From Sulfuricella sp. (GTDB lineage Bacteria; Pseudomonadota; Gammaproteobacteria; Burkholderiales; Sulfuricellaceae): a stretch of DNA of 64,000 nucleotides. Position 1 is the first letter of the stretch, and each line of letters opens with the position of its first letter. This document shows positions 15,893-25,980 of this stretch, piece by piece. The notes under the pieces are model-generated. The model was not told the origin of the DNA, searched no databases, and was given only the letters and a program-made list of their open reading frames with translations. The stretch spans positions 49,759 to 113,758 of the forward strand of contig JAQTNE010000009.1 in NCBI GenBank assembly GCA_028713975.1, read 5' to 3'. The position numbers and the translations under genes are program-made.

Positions 15893-16451
15893 TTAACGGC
15901 TGCGCGGCTGCGGTGGGGTGGAGCCCGTCTGCCTGGAACAGTTCGGGCCTGTCGGCAAAACTTTCCAGCAGAAATGGCAGCAGCAGAACTTTATGGCGCT
16001 GTGCGAGTTGTTGGTACATTGCCCGGAATCCGCTGGTATAAGCCGAACCATAGTTGGGCGGCAGGCGCATCCCGACCAGCAGCACGCGCGCCTTGCGGTT
16101 GCGGCAGGCGGTGATGATGGCGTCGAGGTTGGCGCTTGCGGCTGCAAGCGGGAGCCCGCGCAAGCCGTCGTTTGCGCCCAGTTCCACAATCACCACCGCT
16201 GGCTGATGCTCGGCCAATGCCTGTTTGATGCGGTAGCGCCCCCCGCTGGTGGTTTCGCCGCTGATGCTGGCGTTGATGACCCGGTAGCCGGGATGCTGCT
16301 GCCTGACCCGCTGGTCGAGCAGGGCGACCCAGCCCTTGTCGGCAGGAATGCCGTAGGCCGCAGAAAGGCTGTCGCCGAATACCAGTATCGTCGGTGCAGC
16401 CTGTGCGGCGCACGAAAACAGCAAAATCAGGACAAGCCATAATCTACGCAT
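15840..16451 (-). CDS. tesA: TesA-type esterase/thioesterase I (SGNH hydrolase)
   Basis: A 203-aa exported enzyme with a signal peptide cleaved after about residue 18 (AQAAPTI). The SGNH blocks are all present: VFGDSLSAAYG (catalytic Ser), SISGETTSGG (Gly), ELGANDG (Asn) and DGLHPT (Asp/His). The family cleaves acyl-CoA, lysophospholipids and esters in the periplasm. As in E. coli it is divergent from ybbA. The start codons of tesA and ybbA overlap (CATG at 16449-16452), and its end overlaps the kinase gene by 53 bp. Confidence 0.95.
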   Translation of the reverse strand: MRRLWLVLILLFSCAAQAAPTILVFGDSLSAAYGIPADKGWVALLDQRVRQQHPGYRVINASISGETTSGGRYRIKQALAEHQPAVVIVELGANDGLRGLPLAAASANLDAIITACRNRKARVLLVGMRLPPNYGSAYTSGFRAMYQQLAQRHKVLLLPFLLESFADRPELFQADGLHPTAAAQPLIMEQVWTSLRSLLAASR

Positions 16452-17136
16452 GAATACTCCCTCTTCTCAGCCTATTGTGCAGGCAGTCGCGCTGACCAAG
16501 CAAGTGATGAGCGAGGGCGCGCCCCTGCTGATCCTCGACCGGCTCGAATTTTCGGTATCGCCGGGAGAATCGGTCGCGGTACTGGGCGCCTCGGGCTCGG
16601 GGAAATCCACCCTGCTGGGCTTGCTGGCCGGGCTGGACGTGCCGAGTAGCGGCAAGGTTTTTATCAATGGCGTCGATCTGTTTGCGCTCGATGAAGATGG
16701 GCGCGCAGCCTTGCGCGGTCGGCTGGTGGGCTTCGTGTTCCAGTCGTTTCAACTGCTGCCGGCGCTGACCGCGCTGGAAAACGTGATGCTGCCGCTGGAG
16801 CTGGCGGGTGCCGCCCATGCCCGAACCGAAGCGGCTGCCGAGCTGAAACGGGTGGGGCTGACGCAACGGCTTTCCCATTACCCGCGCCAGCTTTCCGGCG
16901 GTGAGCAGCAACGCGTGGCGATTGCCCGCGCTTTCGCCGCAAAACCCCGTTTGCTGCTGGCCGACGAGCCGACCGGCAACCTCGACAGCGTGACCGGCGC
17001 ACGCATCATCGACCTGCTTTTCAGACTGAACGAGGAAAGCAGCACCACGCTGATTCTGGTCACCCATGACGACCATTTGGCGCAGCGCTGCCAGCGGCGT
17101 TTGCATCTCGATCATGGCGTACTTGCTCCGGAGTAA
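16450..17136 (+). CDS. ybbA: ABC transporter ATP-binding protein YbbA
   Basis: A 228-aa ATPase of the LolD/MacB class: Walker A GASGSGKST at about residues 45-53, Q-loop VFQSFQLLPALTALEN, signature LSGGEQQRVAIARA, Walker B LLLADEPTGNLD. It pairs with the large FtsX-like permease encoded downstream. Position next to tesA identifies it as YbbA. Its ATG overlaps the divergent tesA start codon, so it has no leader of its own. A 124-bp palindromic repeat lies between it and the permease gene. Confidence 0.94.
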   Translation: MNTPSSQPIVQAVALTKQVMSEGAPLLILDRLEFSVSPGESVAVLGASGSGKSTLLGLLAGLDVPSSGKVFINGVDLFALDEDGRAALRGRLVGFVFQSFQLLPALTALENVMLPLELAGAAHARTEAAAELKRVGLTQRLSHYPRQLSGGEQQRVAIARAFAAKPRLLLADEPTGNLDSVTGARIIDLLFRLNEESSTTLILVTHDDHLAQRCQRRLHLDHGVLAPE

Positions 17137-17142
17137 GCATGA

Positions 17143-17280
17143 ATCTGAAACGGCAATTTGCCGCAGAGGACGCGGAGGACGCAGAGGAAAAACAATGTGT
17201 TATCAATTTATGCCGGCGAGTGTGTAATGGTGTATGAGCCTTTGAATTCCTCAGCGACCTCTGCGTCCTCTGCGGTTCAA
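17143..17280. repeat. Long-armed palindromic element B
   Basis: Left arm 17158-17187 contains repeated units like GCAGAGGAC; right arm 17249-17280 is its near-exact reverse complement, ending GCGGTTCAA. The central part carries AGCCTTTGAATTCCTC (17237-17252) and the left flank GAAACGGCAATT, both also found in element C at 49564-49710, so the two are homologous beyond the arms. It lies between the stop of ybbA and the start of ybbP, ending 14 bp before the ybbP ATG. Confidence 0.9.
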
Positions 17281-17294
17281 TCTTTATTTTCAAG

Positions 17295-19775
17295 ATGAAC
17301 AGCTTTGCTTTGGCTCTGCGTATGCTGCGCCGCGAGTGGCGCGGCGGCGAGCTGCGTGTACTGGCTGCCGCATTGGTGATTGCGGTGGCAAGCGTGACTT
17401 CGGTCGGGTTTTTCGCCGACCGGGTTGGCCGGGCGCTGAAGCAGCAGGCGAACACGCTGCTGGGTGCGGATCTGGTGGTGGTCTCCGATCATCCGCTGGA
17501 TGCGGCTGTCGAGCGCGAGGCCATGCGGCGCGGTTTGAAAACGGCGCACACACTGAGTTTCCCCAGCATGGTGCTGCATGGCGAACGCGCCCAACTAGCG
17601 GAGATCAAGGCGGTGAGCCGCAGCTATCCGCTGCGCGGCGAATTGCGGACGGCGCCTTCCGTCCGTGCCAGTGGCGCAATCCCGAAATCGGGCACGGCAT
17701 GGCTGGACGAACGCCTGTTCGGGCAGATGGGCGCCGGACAGGGCGCAGTGATGGCGGTCGGGAACAGCCATCTGGCTGTATCCGCGGTCTTGACACAGGA
17801 ACCGGATCGGGTTGGCGTGATGTTCAATATCGCCCCGCGCCTGCTGATGAACCTCGATGACATTCCCGCGACCGGGCTGATCCAGGAGGGCAGCCGCGCT
17901 TCCTGGCGCCTGCTGGTGGCGGGCGATGCGGGCAGGGTCGAATCTTTCCGCGCCTGGGCCGCGCCACGGCTGAAGCGCGGCGAGCGCCTCGAAAGCGTGT
18001 CGGATGCCCGCCCGGAAATTCGCGCCGCACTGACACGGGCCGAGCGTTTCCTCGGCTTGGCGGCGCTGGTCAGCATTGTCCTGGCGGCGGTGACGGTGGT
18101 GATGGCGACGCGCCGCTTTATGGCACGCCACCTTGATAACTGTGCTGTGCTGCGCTGCTTGGGTGCACGGCAGCGGCTGATTTCCCGTCTGTACTTATAT
18201 CAATTTCTTTTGCTCGGTCTGGCCGCCAGTCTGGTTGGCTGCGTGTTCGGCTATGCCGGGCAGATGGTGCTGGCACAGCGTCTGGGTAGCCTGATTTCGG
18301 CGGAATTGCCATTGCCGTCCATGCTGCCGGTGCTTCAGGGGGTTCTGACCGGCATGGTGACGTTGCTCGGATTTTCCTTGCCGTTTCTGCGGCAGTTGAA
18401 AGATGTGCCGGCGCTGCGCGTGTTGCGCCGCGAGATCGGCACTCCGCGACGTTTTGGACTGCTCGCTTTTGCCGTGGGTTTGACCGCAATTGCCGGGCTG
18501 GTGATGTGGCAATCCGGTGACGCCAAGCTGGGCGGCTATGTGCTGGCGGGTTTGTGTGCGGCCATTCTGGTCGCCGCGCTGCTGGCACTGCTGCTGATTC
18601 GTGCGCTGACCGGAATACGTCATCAGGCTGCCGCATCGTGGCGCTACGGCTTGGCCAATATCGCGCGGCGGGCGGGCAGTAGCGTGGCGCAGGTGACCGC
18701 TTTCAGCCTCGGAATGCTGGTGTTGCTGCTGCTTACCGTGGTGCGTGGCGACCTGATGCACAGTTGGCAATCCACGCTGCCCGCCGCTGCGCCGAACCGT
18801 TTCATGATCAATATTCAGCCAGATCAGCTTCAATCGCTACGCAATTTTTTTCGCAGCAATCACGTTGCGCCTCCCGGTCTTTACCCGATGGTGCGTGGCC
18901 GGCTGCTGGCGATCAATGGCAAGCCGGTTGCGGCTTCGGACTATCCCGATGAGCGCGCGCAGCGTCTGGTGGAACGGGAATTCAATCTTTCCTGGTCAGA
19001 CCGTTTGCCCGAGGGTAACCGGCTGGTCGCAGGAAGCTGGTGGTCAGGCGACGAACCGAGCGCGGCCAGACTATCGGTCGAAGAAGGCATCGCCAAGACG
19101 CTGGGTATCAAACTCGGCGACAATCTGAGCTATGGCGTCGGCGGTGCGGTGTTCAGCGCCAGGGTGGCAAATTTGCGCAAGGTCGATTGGGATTCGTTTC
19201 GCGTCAATTTTTTCGTGATCGCCTCGCCCGGCCTGCTGGAAAAATTTCCCGTCAGTTATATCACCAGCTTTTACTTGCCTGCGGGTAGGGAGCCGCTGCT
19301 CGACGATATGGTCAAAGCCTTTCCGAACTTGACGGTGATCGACGTGGCCGCAGTGATGGAGGAAGTACGATCCATCATGGAACGGGTTGCAGGCGCGGTT
19401 GAATTCGTCTTCCTGTTCTCCTGGCTGATGGGGTTTACCGTGCTGTATGCCGCGATTGCCGCCACGCGCGATGAACGGATTTACGAGAGTGCAATCTTGC
19501 GCACGCTGGGCGCGAGCCGCAAGCAGTTGTTGCTGGCCTTGTTCGCCGAGTTTGCCGGGATCGGCCTGCTGGCCGGTTTGGTTGCGGCGCTGGGTGCGGG
19601 CGGAACGGGCTATGTCCTGAGTACGAAAATTCTAGCCTTGCCTTATACATTCAATTTCTGGCTGTTGCCGGTTAGCATGTTGGCCGGGGCTGCCGCAATC
19701 GGCGCGGCGGGTGTGGCTGGTTGCTACAGCGTGCTGAACCAGCCGCCTTTGCAGACGATCAGGGATTACGGCTAG
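17295..19775 (+). CDS. ybbP: ABC transporter permease YbbP (FtsX-like)
   Basis: An 826-aa inner membrane protein with the twin-module build of YbbP/LolCE-like permeases: an N-terminal helix (about 20-40), a large periplasmic domain, a group of membrane helices around 250-480 including FtsX segments, a second periplasmic region and three helices at the C-terminus. With YbbA it forms a type VII ABC system of uncertain substrate, proposed to act on the envelope. Element B (17143-17280) separates it from ybbA, so its expression may depend on read-through of a long hairpin. Confidence 0.93.
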   Translation: MNSFALALRMLRREWRGGELRVLAAALVIAVASVTSVGFFADRVGRALKQQANTLLGADLVVVSDHPLDAAVEREAMRRGLKTAHTLSFPSMVLHGERAQLAEIKAVSRSYPLRGELRTAPSVRASGAIPKSGTAWLDERLFGQMGAGQGAVMAVGNSHLAVSAVLTQEPDRVGVMFNIAPRLLMNLDDIPATGLIQEGSRASWRLLVAGDAGRVESFRAWAAPRLKRGERLESVSDARPEIRAALTRAERFLGLAALVSIVLAAVTVVMATRRFMARHLDNCAVLRCLGARQRLISRLYLYQFLLLGLAASLVGCVFGYAGQMVLAQRLGSLISAELPLPSMLPVLQGVLTGMVTLLGFSLPFLRQLKDVPALRVLRREIGTPRRFGLLAFAVGLTAIAGLVMWQSGDAKLGGYVLAGLCAAILVAALLALLLIRALTGIRHQAAASWRYGLANIARRAGSSVAQVTAFSLGMLVLLLLTVVRGDLMHSWQSTLPAAAPNRFMINIQPDQLQSLRNFFRSNHVAPPGLYPMVRGRLLAINGKPVAASDYPDERAQRLVEREFNLSWSDRLPEGNRLVAGSWWSGDEPSAARLSVEEGIAKTLGIKLGDNLSYGVGGAVFSARVANLRKVDWDSFRVNFFVIASPGLLEKFPVSYITSFYLPAGREPLLDDMVKAFPNLTVIDVAAVMEEVRSIMERVAGAVEFVFLFSWLMGFTVLYAAIAATRDERIYESAILRTLGASRKQLLLALFAEFAGIGLLAGLVAALGAGGTGYVLSTKILALPYTFNFWLLPVSMLAGAAAIGAAGVAGCYSVLNQPPLQTIRDYG

Positions 19776-19806
19776 AATCTTCTCTTTTACTTTCGCAGGA
19801 TCGACC

Positions 19807-21006
19807 ATGAAAATCGGCACCCCATTAACTCCCGGCGCGACCCGTGTCATGCTGCTTGGCAGCGGCGAGCTTGGCAAGGAGGTGACCATTGCCCTGCAAC
19901 GGCTAGGCGTTGAAGTGATCGCGGTGGATCGCTACGCCAATGCGCCGGGCCACCAGGTGGCGCACCGCGCTCACGTCATCAATATGACCGATGGTGCGGC
20001 TTTGCGTGCTCTGGTGGAGCAGGAGAAGCCGCATCTTATTGTGCCGGAGATCGAGGCCATTGCCACCGATATGCTGGTCGAGATTGAGCGTGACGGTCTG
20101 GCCGAAGTGATTCCCACCGCCCGCGCCGCGCAACTCACCATGAACCGCGAAGGTATCCGGCGGCTGGCTGGAGAGACCTTGCAACTGCCGGTCTCTCCCT
20201 ATGCTTTCGCCAACAGCCGGGAGGAAATGCAGGCAGCGATTGATGGTGGCAGCGGCTATCCCTGCATCGTCAAACCGGTGATGTCCTCTTCCGGCAAAGG
20301 GCAGTCGCGACTGGAGGGGCCTGACGACTTGCAGGCGGCATGGGATTATGCCGCCACGGGCAGCCGGGTGAACCAAGGTCGGGTGATCGTCGAAGGCTTC
20401 ATTGATTTCGACTATGAGATTACTTTGCTCACGGTGCGCGCCGTGGGCGCTTCGGGCCAGGTAGAAACCTTTTTTTGCGAGCCTATCGGCCATCTTCAGG
20501 TCAAGGGTGATTACGTCGAAAGCTGGCAGCCGCAGCCGATGAGTGTGGCGGCGCTGGCCCGCTCGCGCGAGATCGCCAGGGCGGTGACGGACAATCTGGG
20601 CGGGCGCGGTATTTTTGGCGTGGAACTGTTCGTCAAGGGCGACCAGGTCTGGTTCTCCGAAGTCAGCCCGCGCCCTCACGATACCGGCATGGTGACGATG
20701 TGCAGCCAAGTATGGAGCGAATTCGAACTGCACGCCCGCGCCATTCTTGGTTTGCCGGTGGATGTGACGATGCGCGCACCGGGCGCCAGTGCGGTGATTT
20801 ATGGTGGCATGGAAGCTGCCGGCATTGCCTTCGAGGGCGTGGACGAGGCGTTGCGCGTGCCGCAAAGCGATTTGCGCTTGTTCGGCAAGCCGGAAAGTTT
20901 CAGCCGCCGCCGCATGGGCGTGGCGCTGGCCAACGGCAGGGATACCGAGGAGGCGCGAACCCGCGCCAAGCTGGCGGCGAGCAAGGTCAGGCCGGTAAAA
21001 GGATAA
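19807..21006 (+). CDS. purT: Formate-dependent GAR transformylase PurT
   Basis: A 399-aa ATP-grasp enzyme that makes formylglycinamide ribonucleotide from GAR, formate and ATP in purine synthesis. Diagnostic stretches are [11 protein letters not shown] near residue 15, [13 protein letters not shown] near 157, the metal-site region [13 protein letters not shown] near 286 and [15 protein letters not shown] near the C-terminus. Length matches E. coli PurT (392 aa). It starts 31 bp after ybbP and ends in a strong terminator. Confidence 0.97.
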   Translation: MKIGTPLTPGATRVMLLGSGELGKEVTIALQRLGVEVIAVDRYANAPGHQVAHRAHVINMTDGAALRALVEQEKPHLIVPEIEAIATDMLVEIERDGLAEVIPTARAAQLTMNREGIRRLAGETLQLPVSPYAFANSREEMQAAIDGGSGYPCIVKPVMSSSGKGQSRLEGPDDLQAAWDYAATGSRVNQGRVIVEGFIDFDYEITLLTVRAVGASGQVETFFCEPIGHLQVKGDYVESWQPQPMSVAALARSREIARAVTDNLGGRGIFGVELFVKGDQVWFSEVSPRPHDTGMVTMCSQVWSEFELHARAILGLPVDVTMRAPGASAVIYGGMEAAGIAFEGVDEALRVPQSDLRLFGKPESFSRRRMGVALANGRDTEEARTRAKLAASKVRPVKG

Positions 21007-21035
21007 AAAAAGGCGCCCCGAAAGGCGCCTTTTTC
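21004..21035. terminator. Bidirectional terminator between purT and rhlE-like gene
   Basis: AGGCGCC (21011-21017) and GGCGCCT (21024-21030) form a 7-bp stem flanked by A7 on the left and TTTT on the right, so it works on both strands for the two convergent genes. Confidence 0.9.
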
Positions 21036-21057
21036 ATGATGTTGACAAGTTCAGTAA

Positions 21058-22359
21058 TTACCTGCCACGGTTAGCCGGGCGTCCATGGCCTGTACCGTTG
21101 CCGGAGTTGCCGCGCCCTGCATAGCCGCCTTCACGATTACCACCGGGGCGTCCGGCATAGCCACCTTCACGGTTGCCGAAGCTGCCGGGGCGCTTGCCGG
21201 CGGGTGCGCTGGCGCGCATCGGGCGCTTTGCCTCGAAGCCGGGAATGACGTGCGGGGTGATGGCGTGGCCGGTGAAACGCTCGATTTTTTTCAGGTTCAT
21301 CACGTCCTTGCCGGAGGCGAAGGATACTGCGATCCCCTGGCTACCTGCACGACCGGTACGGCCAATGCGGTGGACGTAATCTTCGGCGAATTTCGGCAGA
21401 TCGAAGTTGATGACGTGGCTGATGCCGGCTACGTCGATGCCGCGCGCCGCCACGTCGGTGGCGACCAGTACGCGGATGGCACCGCTGCGCAGGCGGGTGA
21501 GGGTGCGGTTGCGCGCGCCCTGATTCATGTCGCCGTGCAGCGCCGCCGCCTTGTGACCCAGTGCAAACAGGTCTTCTGCCAGCATGTCGGCATCGCGTTT
21601 GGTGGAGGTGAAAACGATGGCCTGCGTGAGTTCGGTGTCGGTCAGCAGGTGCTGTAACAGGCGGTTTTTATGCGCCATGTCGTCGACGACGTGCAAGCGT
21701 TGCTCGATATTTTCGTGCTTGGCTTGCTGCGCGGTCATCTGGATGCGCTTGGGATCTTTCAGCAGGCGCTTCGCCAGGTTGGCGATAGTGCCTTCCAGGG
21801 TGGCGGAGAACAGCAGGGTCTGGCGGCTGGCCGGGGTGGCGGCGGCGATTTTTTCGACATCGTCGATAAAGCCCATGTCCAGCATGCGGTCAGCTTCGTC
21901 CAGCACCAGCATTTCCAGGCGCGAGAAGTCGATGCGGCCACGATCGAGATGGTCGATCAGGCGGCCTGGCGTGGCAACGAGAATGTCAACCGGCTGCGAC
22001 AGCAGCTTGTTTTGCAACGGGTAGGGCATGCCGCCGAGGATGCTGATGGTTTTGACGCGCATGAATTTGCTGTACTTGCGCGCGGCATCGTTGACCTGGT
22101 TCGCCAGTTCGCGCGTCGGTGTCAACACCAGTACGCGGGGGCCTTTGCTTTTGCTTTGCGAAGGTTCGCTCAGGATTTGCAGCGCAGGCAGGATAAAGGC
22201 CGCGGTCTTGCCGGTGCCGGTTTGGGCCGAGGCCATCAGGTCGTGGCCAGCGAGAACTTCGGGGATCGCCGCAGCCTGGATTGGGGATGGTTCGGTGTAG
22301 CCGCTCTCGGCGACTGCTTGCAGGATCGAGGGATGCAGATTTAATTTTTCAAAAGACAC
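21058..22359 (-). CDS. rhlE: DEAD-box RNA helicase, RhlE-like
   Basis: A 433-aa ATP-dependent RNA helicase. Q motif and motif I (ASAQTGTGKT near residue 45), PTRELA, TPGRL, DEAD (VLDEADRM), SAT (LFSATLEG) and HRIGRTGRAG are in order. The C-terminus (from about 385) is a basic Gly/Arg/Asn-rich tail with two near-identical NREGGYAGR units, typical of RhlE/DbpA-like proteins and likely an RNA-binding extension. A 377-bp gene-free region precedes it, leaving room for a long, possibly cold-regulated leader. Confidence 0.93.
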   Translation of the reverse strand: MSFEKLNLHPSILQAVAESGYTEPSPIQAAAIPEVLAGHDLMASAQTGTGKTAAFILPALQILSEPSQSKSKGPRVLVLTPTRELANQVNDAARKYSKFMRVKTISILGGMPYPLQNKLLSQPVDILVATPGRLIDHLDRGRIDFSRLEMLVLDEADRMLDMGFIDDVEKIAAATPASRQTLLFSATLEGTIANLAKRLLKDPKRIQMTAQQAKHENIEQRLHVVDDMAHKNRLLQHLLTDTELTQAIVFTSTKRDADMLAEDLFALGHKAAALHGDMNQGARNRTLTRLRSGAIRVLVATDVAARGIDVAGISHVINFDLPKFAEDYVHRIGRTGRAGSQGIAVSFASGKDVMNLKKIERFTGHAITPHVIPGFEAKRPMRASAPAGKRPGSFGNREGGYAGRPGGNREGGYAGRGNSGNGTGHGRPANRGR

Positions 22360-22736
22360 GTAATTTCCTTATATAGACAATCGCTGCCAAATAACACCGC
22401 GTCCCCCTCGACCGCGACGCGGGAGAGAGCTAGGGGCGAGGCAACGCAAGCAATAACGCGCAGCAGGGAATAAGCAGGGCAGGCTCCGATAATCATTTAT
22501 CGAAGCCAAGGCACAAACACCACGCGGCGCTAAAACATCGTCGCTAACCGGGGTGAAATGCACTCAGTGAATTCTGAGACAGGAGGGTCAGGAGCGATGA
22601 ACAGAGGCTGATTCATATTGATTCAGCCAAGCGGCGCATTATACGGCTATTTTTCAAAAAAGCAATGGGGTTCAATCGGATGCTTCCGAAACATGCTACA
22701 ATCGCGCTCTTTTTTTCAATTTGCAGGAATTAATAC
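22360..22736. other. Divergent intergenic region, helicase and typA
   Basis: This 377-bp region holds the leaders of both divergent genes. It contains a degenerate palindrome at 22401-22441, and a likely typA -10 box TACAAT at 22697-22702 with only a poor -35 (TTCAAT at 22671). The typA ribosome binding site is AGGA at 22724-22727. No ORF of note or riboswitch was recognised. Confidence 0.6.
22401..22441. repeat. Degenerate dispersed GGGAGAG palindrome
   Basis: The segment with CCCCCTCGACCGCG, then GCGGGAGAGAGCTAGGGGCGAG resembles the widespread intergenic repeat of proteobacteria built as CCTCTCCCGC-loop-GCGGGAGAGG with an AGGGGTGAGG end. This copy is imperfect. Recognition is by pattern only. 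Confidence 0.5.
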
Positions 22737-24548
<1,812 letters not shown>

Positions 24549-24598
24549 TCTGGCAATAGCCGGCGCCTTTTCCGACTGCGTGGCCGCAATGGCTACGC

Positions 24599-24604
24599 TA
24601 TAAT
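24599..24604 (+). promoter_or_regulatory. TATAAT -10 candidate before rmuC
   Basis: A perfect TATAAT lies 33 bp before the rmuC GTG start, giving a leader of about 26 nt. No good -35 is seen at the expected distance. Confidence 0.4.
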
Positions 24605-24636
24605 CCCGTAACTTAATGTAACCGGGAAGAGGCGCC

Positions 24637-25977
24637 GTGCCAGAAATCTTGTTGGGCATTTTTGCTGTTGTTGTTCTTGCTGCCCTGATCTGGCTTGGGT
24701 TCAAGCTGAATCAGGTGATGCGTCTGCAACGCCAGTTACCGGAGCAGATGGCTTCGTTGCTGGAAGAAAAGCATCGCGCCATGCTGTCCGATCTGCATGA
24801 GGGGCTGTCACGCCAGGGTGACAGGATGAACTCTGTCGCGGCGGAAAATTCCGAGCGTCTACGCGGCGCGGTCACTCAGGAACTGCAATTTACTCGCGAT
24901 TCGCTGGAAAAATTGCAGTTATCACAAAGCGAAGGCCTGGGCCAAACTCGCGAAGCGATGCTGAAGCAAATGGCAGAGCAGGTGCGAGCAAATCAGGAAT
25001 TGATCCAGTCCACCCTGCGCAATACCACTCAGCAATTAACTACTTCAATTGAATCCCTGACCAAGTCGGTGGATGGTCGTCTTGAGCAGATCAGCGGCAA
25101 GGTCACGGAGCGTCTGGACGAAGGTTTCAAGAAAACCAACGAAACTTTTTCCAATGTGATGGCGCGCCTGGCGACCATCGACGAGGCGCAGAAAAAAATC
25201 GACGGTCTGACCACCAACATGGTGAGCCTGCAGGAACTGCTCGGCGACAAGCGTTCGCGCGGCGCTTTCGGCGAGGTGCAGCTTGAGGCGCTGATCCGCA
25301 ATATCCTGCCGCCTTCGGCCTATTCCTTTCAGCACACCCTGAGCAACGGCAATCGCGTAGATTGCCTGCTGATGCTGCCGGAGCCTACCGGCAATGTCGC
25401 CGTCGATTCCAAATTCCCGCTGGAAAACTATCACCGGATGTTTGCCGCCGATCTTTCAGACGGCGACCGGGCGCAGGCAATGAAACAGTTCAAGGCGGAT
25501 GTGAAGCGCCATGTTGACGCGATCAGCACAAAATACATCATTCCCAATGAAACCAGCGATGGCGCGGTAATGTTTGTGCCGGCAGAGGCGGTATTTGCCG
25601 AGATTCACGGCCATCATCAGGACGACGTGGTGGATTATGCCATGCAGAAACGGGTGTGGATCGTTTCGCCAACTACCATGATGGCGATCCTGAATACCGC
25701 ACGGGCCGTGATCAAGGATGTGGAAACGCGCAAGCAGGTGCATATCATCAAGGATGCACTGAGTAAACTGGGTAAAGAGTTCACCCGTTTCGACACACGC
25801 ATGAAAAATCTGGCGAATCATATACGCCTGGCTCATGAAGATGCGGAGGAGGTGCATGTCACCAGCCAGAAAATCAGTCGCCGTTTTGCCCAGATCGAGC
25901 ATGTCCAGCTGGATGAATCCGGCGTGCCGGTGCTGGATGCCTTGATCGACGCGCCAGTCAGTGGCGAGGATTCCTGA
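24637..25977 (+). CDS. rmuC: DNA recombination protein RmuC
   Basis: The 446-aa protein has an N-terminal membrane helix (about 4-24), a long coiled coil (about 30-210) and the RmuC nuclease-like domain (GDKRSRGAFGEVQLE near 205-220, LPEPTGNVAVDSKFPLENY near 248, FVPAEAVFAE near 310). In E. coli RmuC limits inversions at short inverted repeats. That is of interest here because the window has several long palindromic elements. The start is GTG 24637 after GGGAAGAGG. A GGDEF-EAL gene follows 3 bp after the stop. Confidence 0.95.
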   Translation: MPEILLGIFAVVVLAALIWLGFKLNQVMRLQRQLPEQMASLLEEKHRAMLSDLHEGLSRQGDRMNSVAAENSERLRGAVTQELQFTRDSLEKLQLSQSEGLGQTREAMLKQMAEQVRANQELIQSTLRNTTQQLTTSIESLTKSVDGRLEQISGKVTERLDEGFKKTNETFSNVMARLATIDEAQKKIDGLTTNMVSLQELLGDKRSRGAFGEVQLEALIRNILPPSAYSFQHTLSNGNRVDCLLMLPEPTGNVAVDSKFPLENYHRMFAADLSDGDRAQAMKQFKADVKRHVDAISTKYIIPNETSDGAVMFVPAEAVFAEIHGHHQDDVVDYAMQKRVWIVSPTTMMAILNTARAVIKDVETRKQVHIIKDALSKLGKEFTRFDTRMKNLANHIRLAHEDAEEVHVTSQKISRRFAQIEHVQLDESGVPVLDALIDAPVSGEDS

Positions 25978-25980
25978 CGC

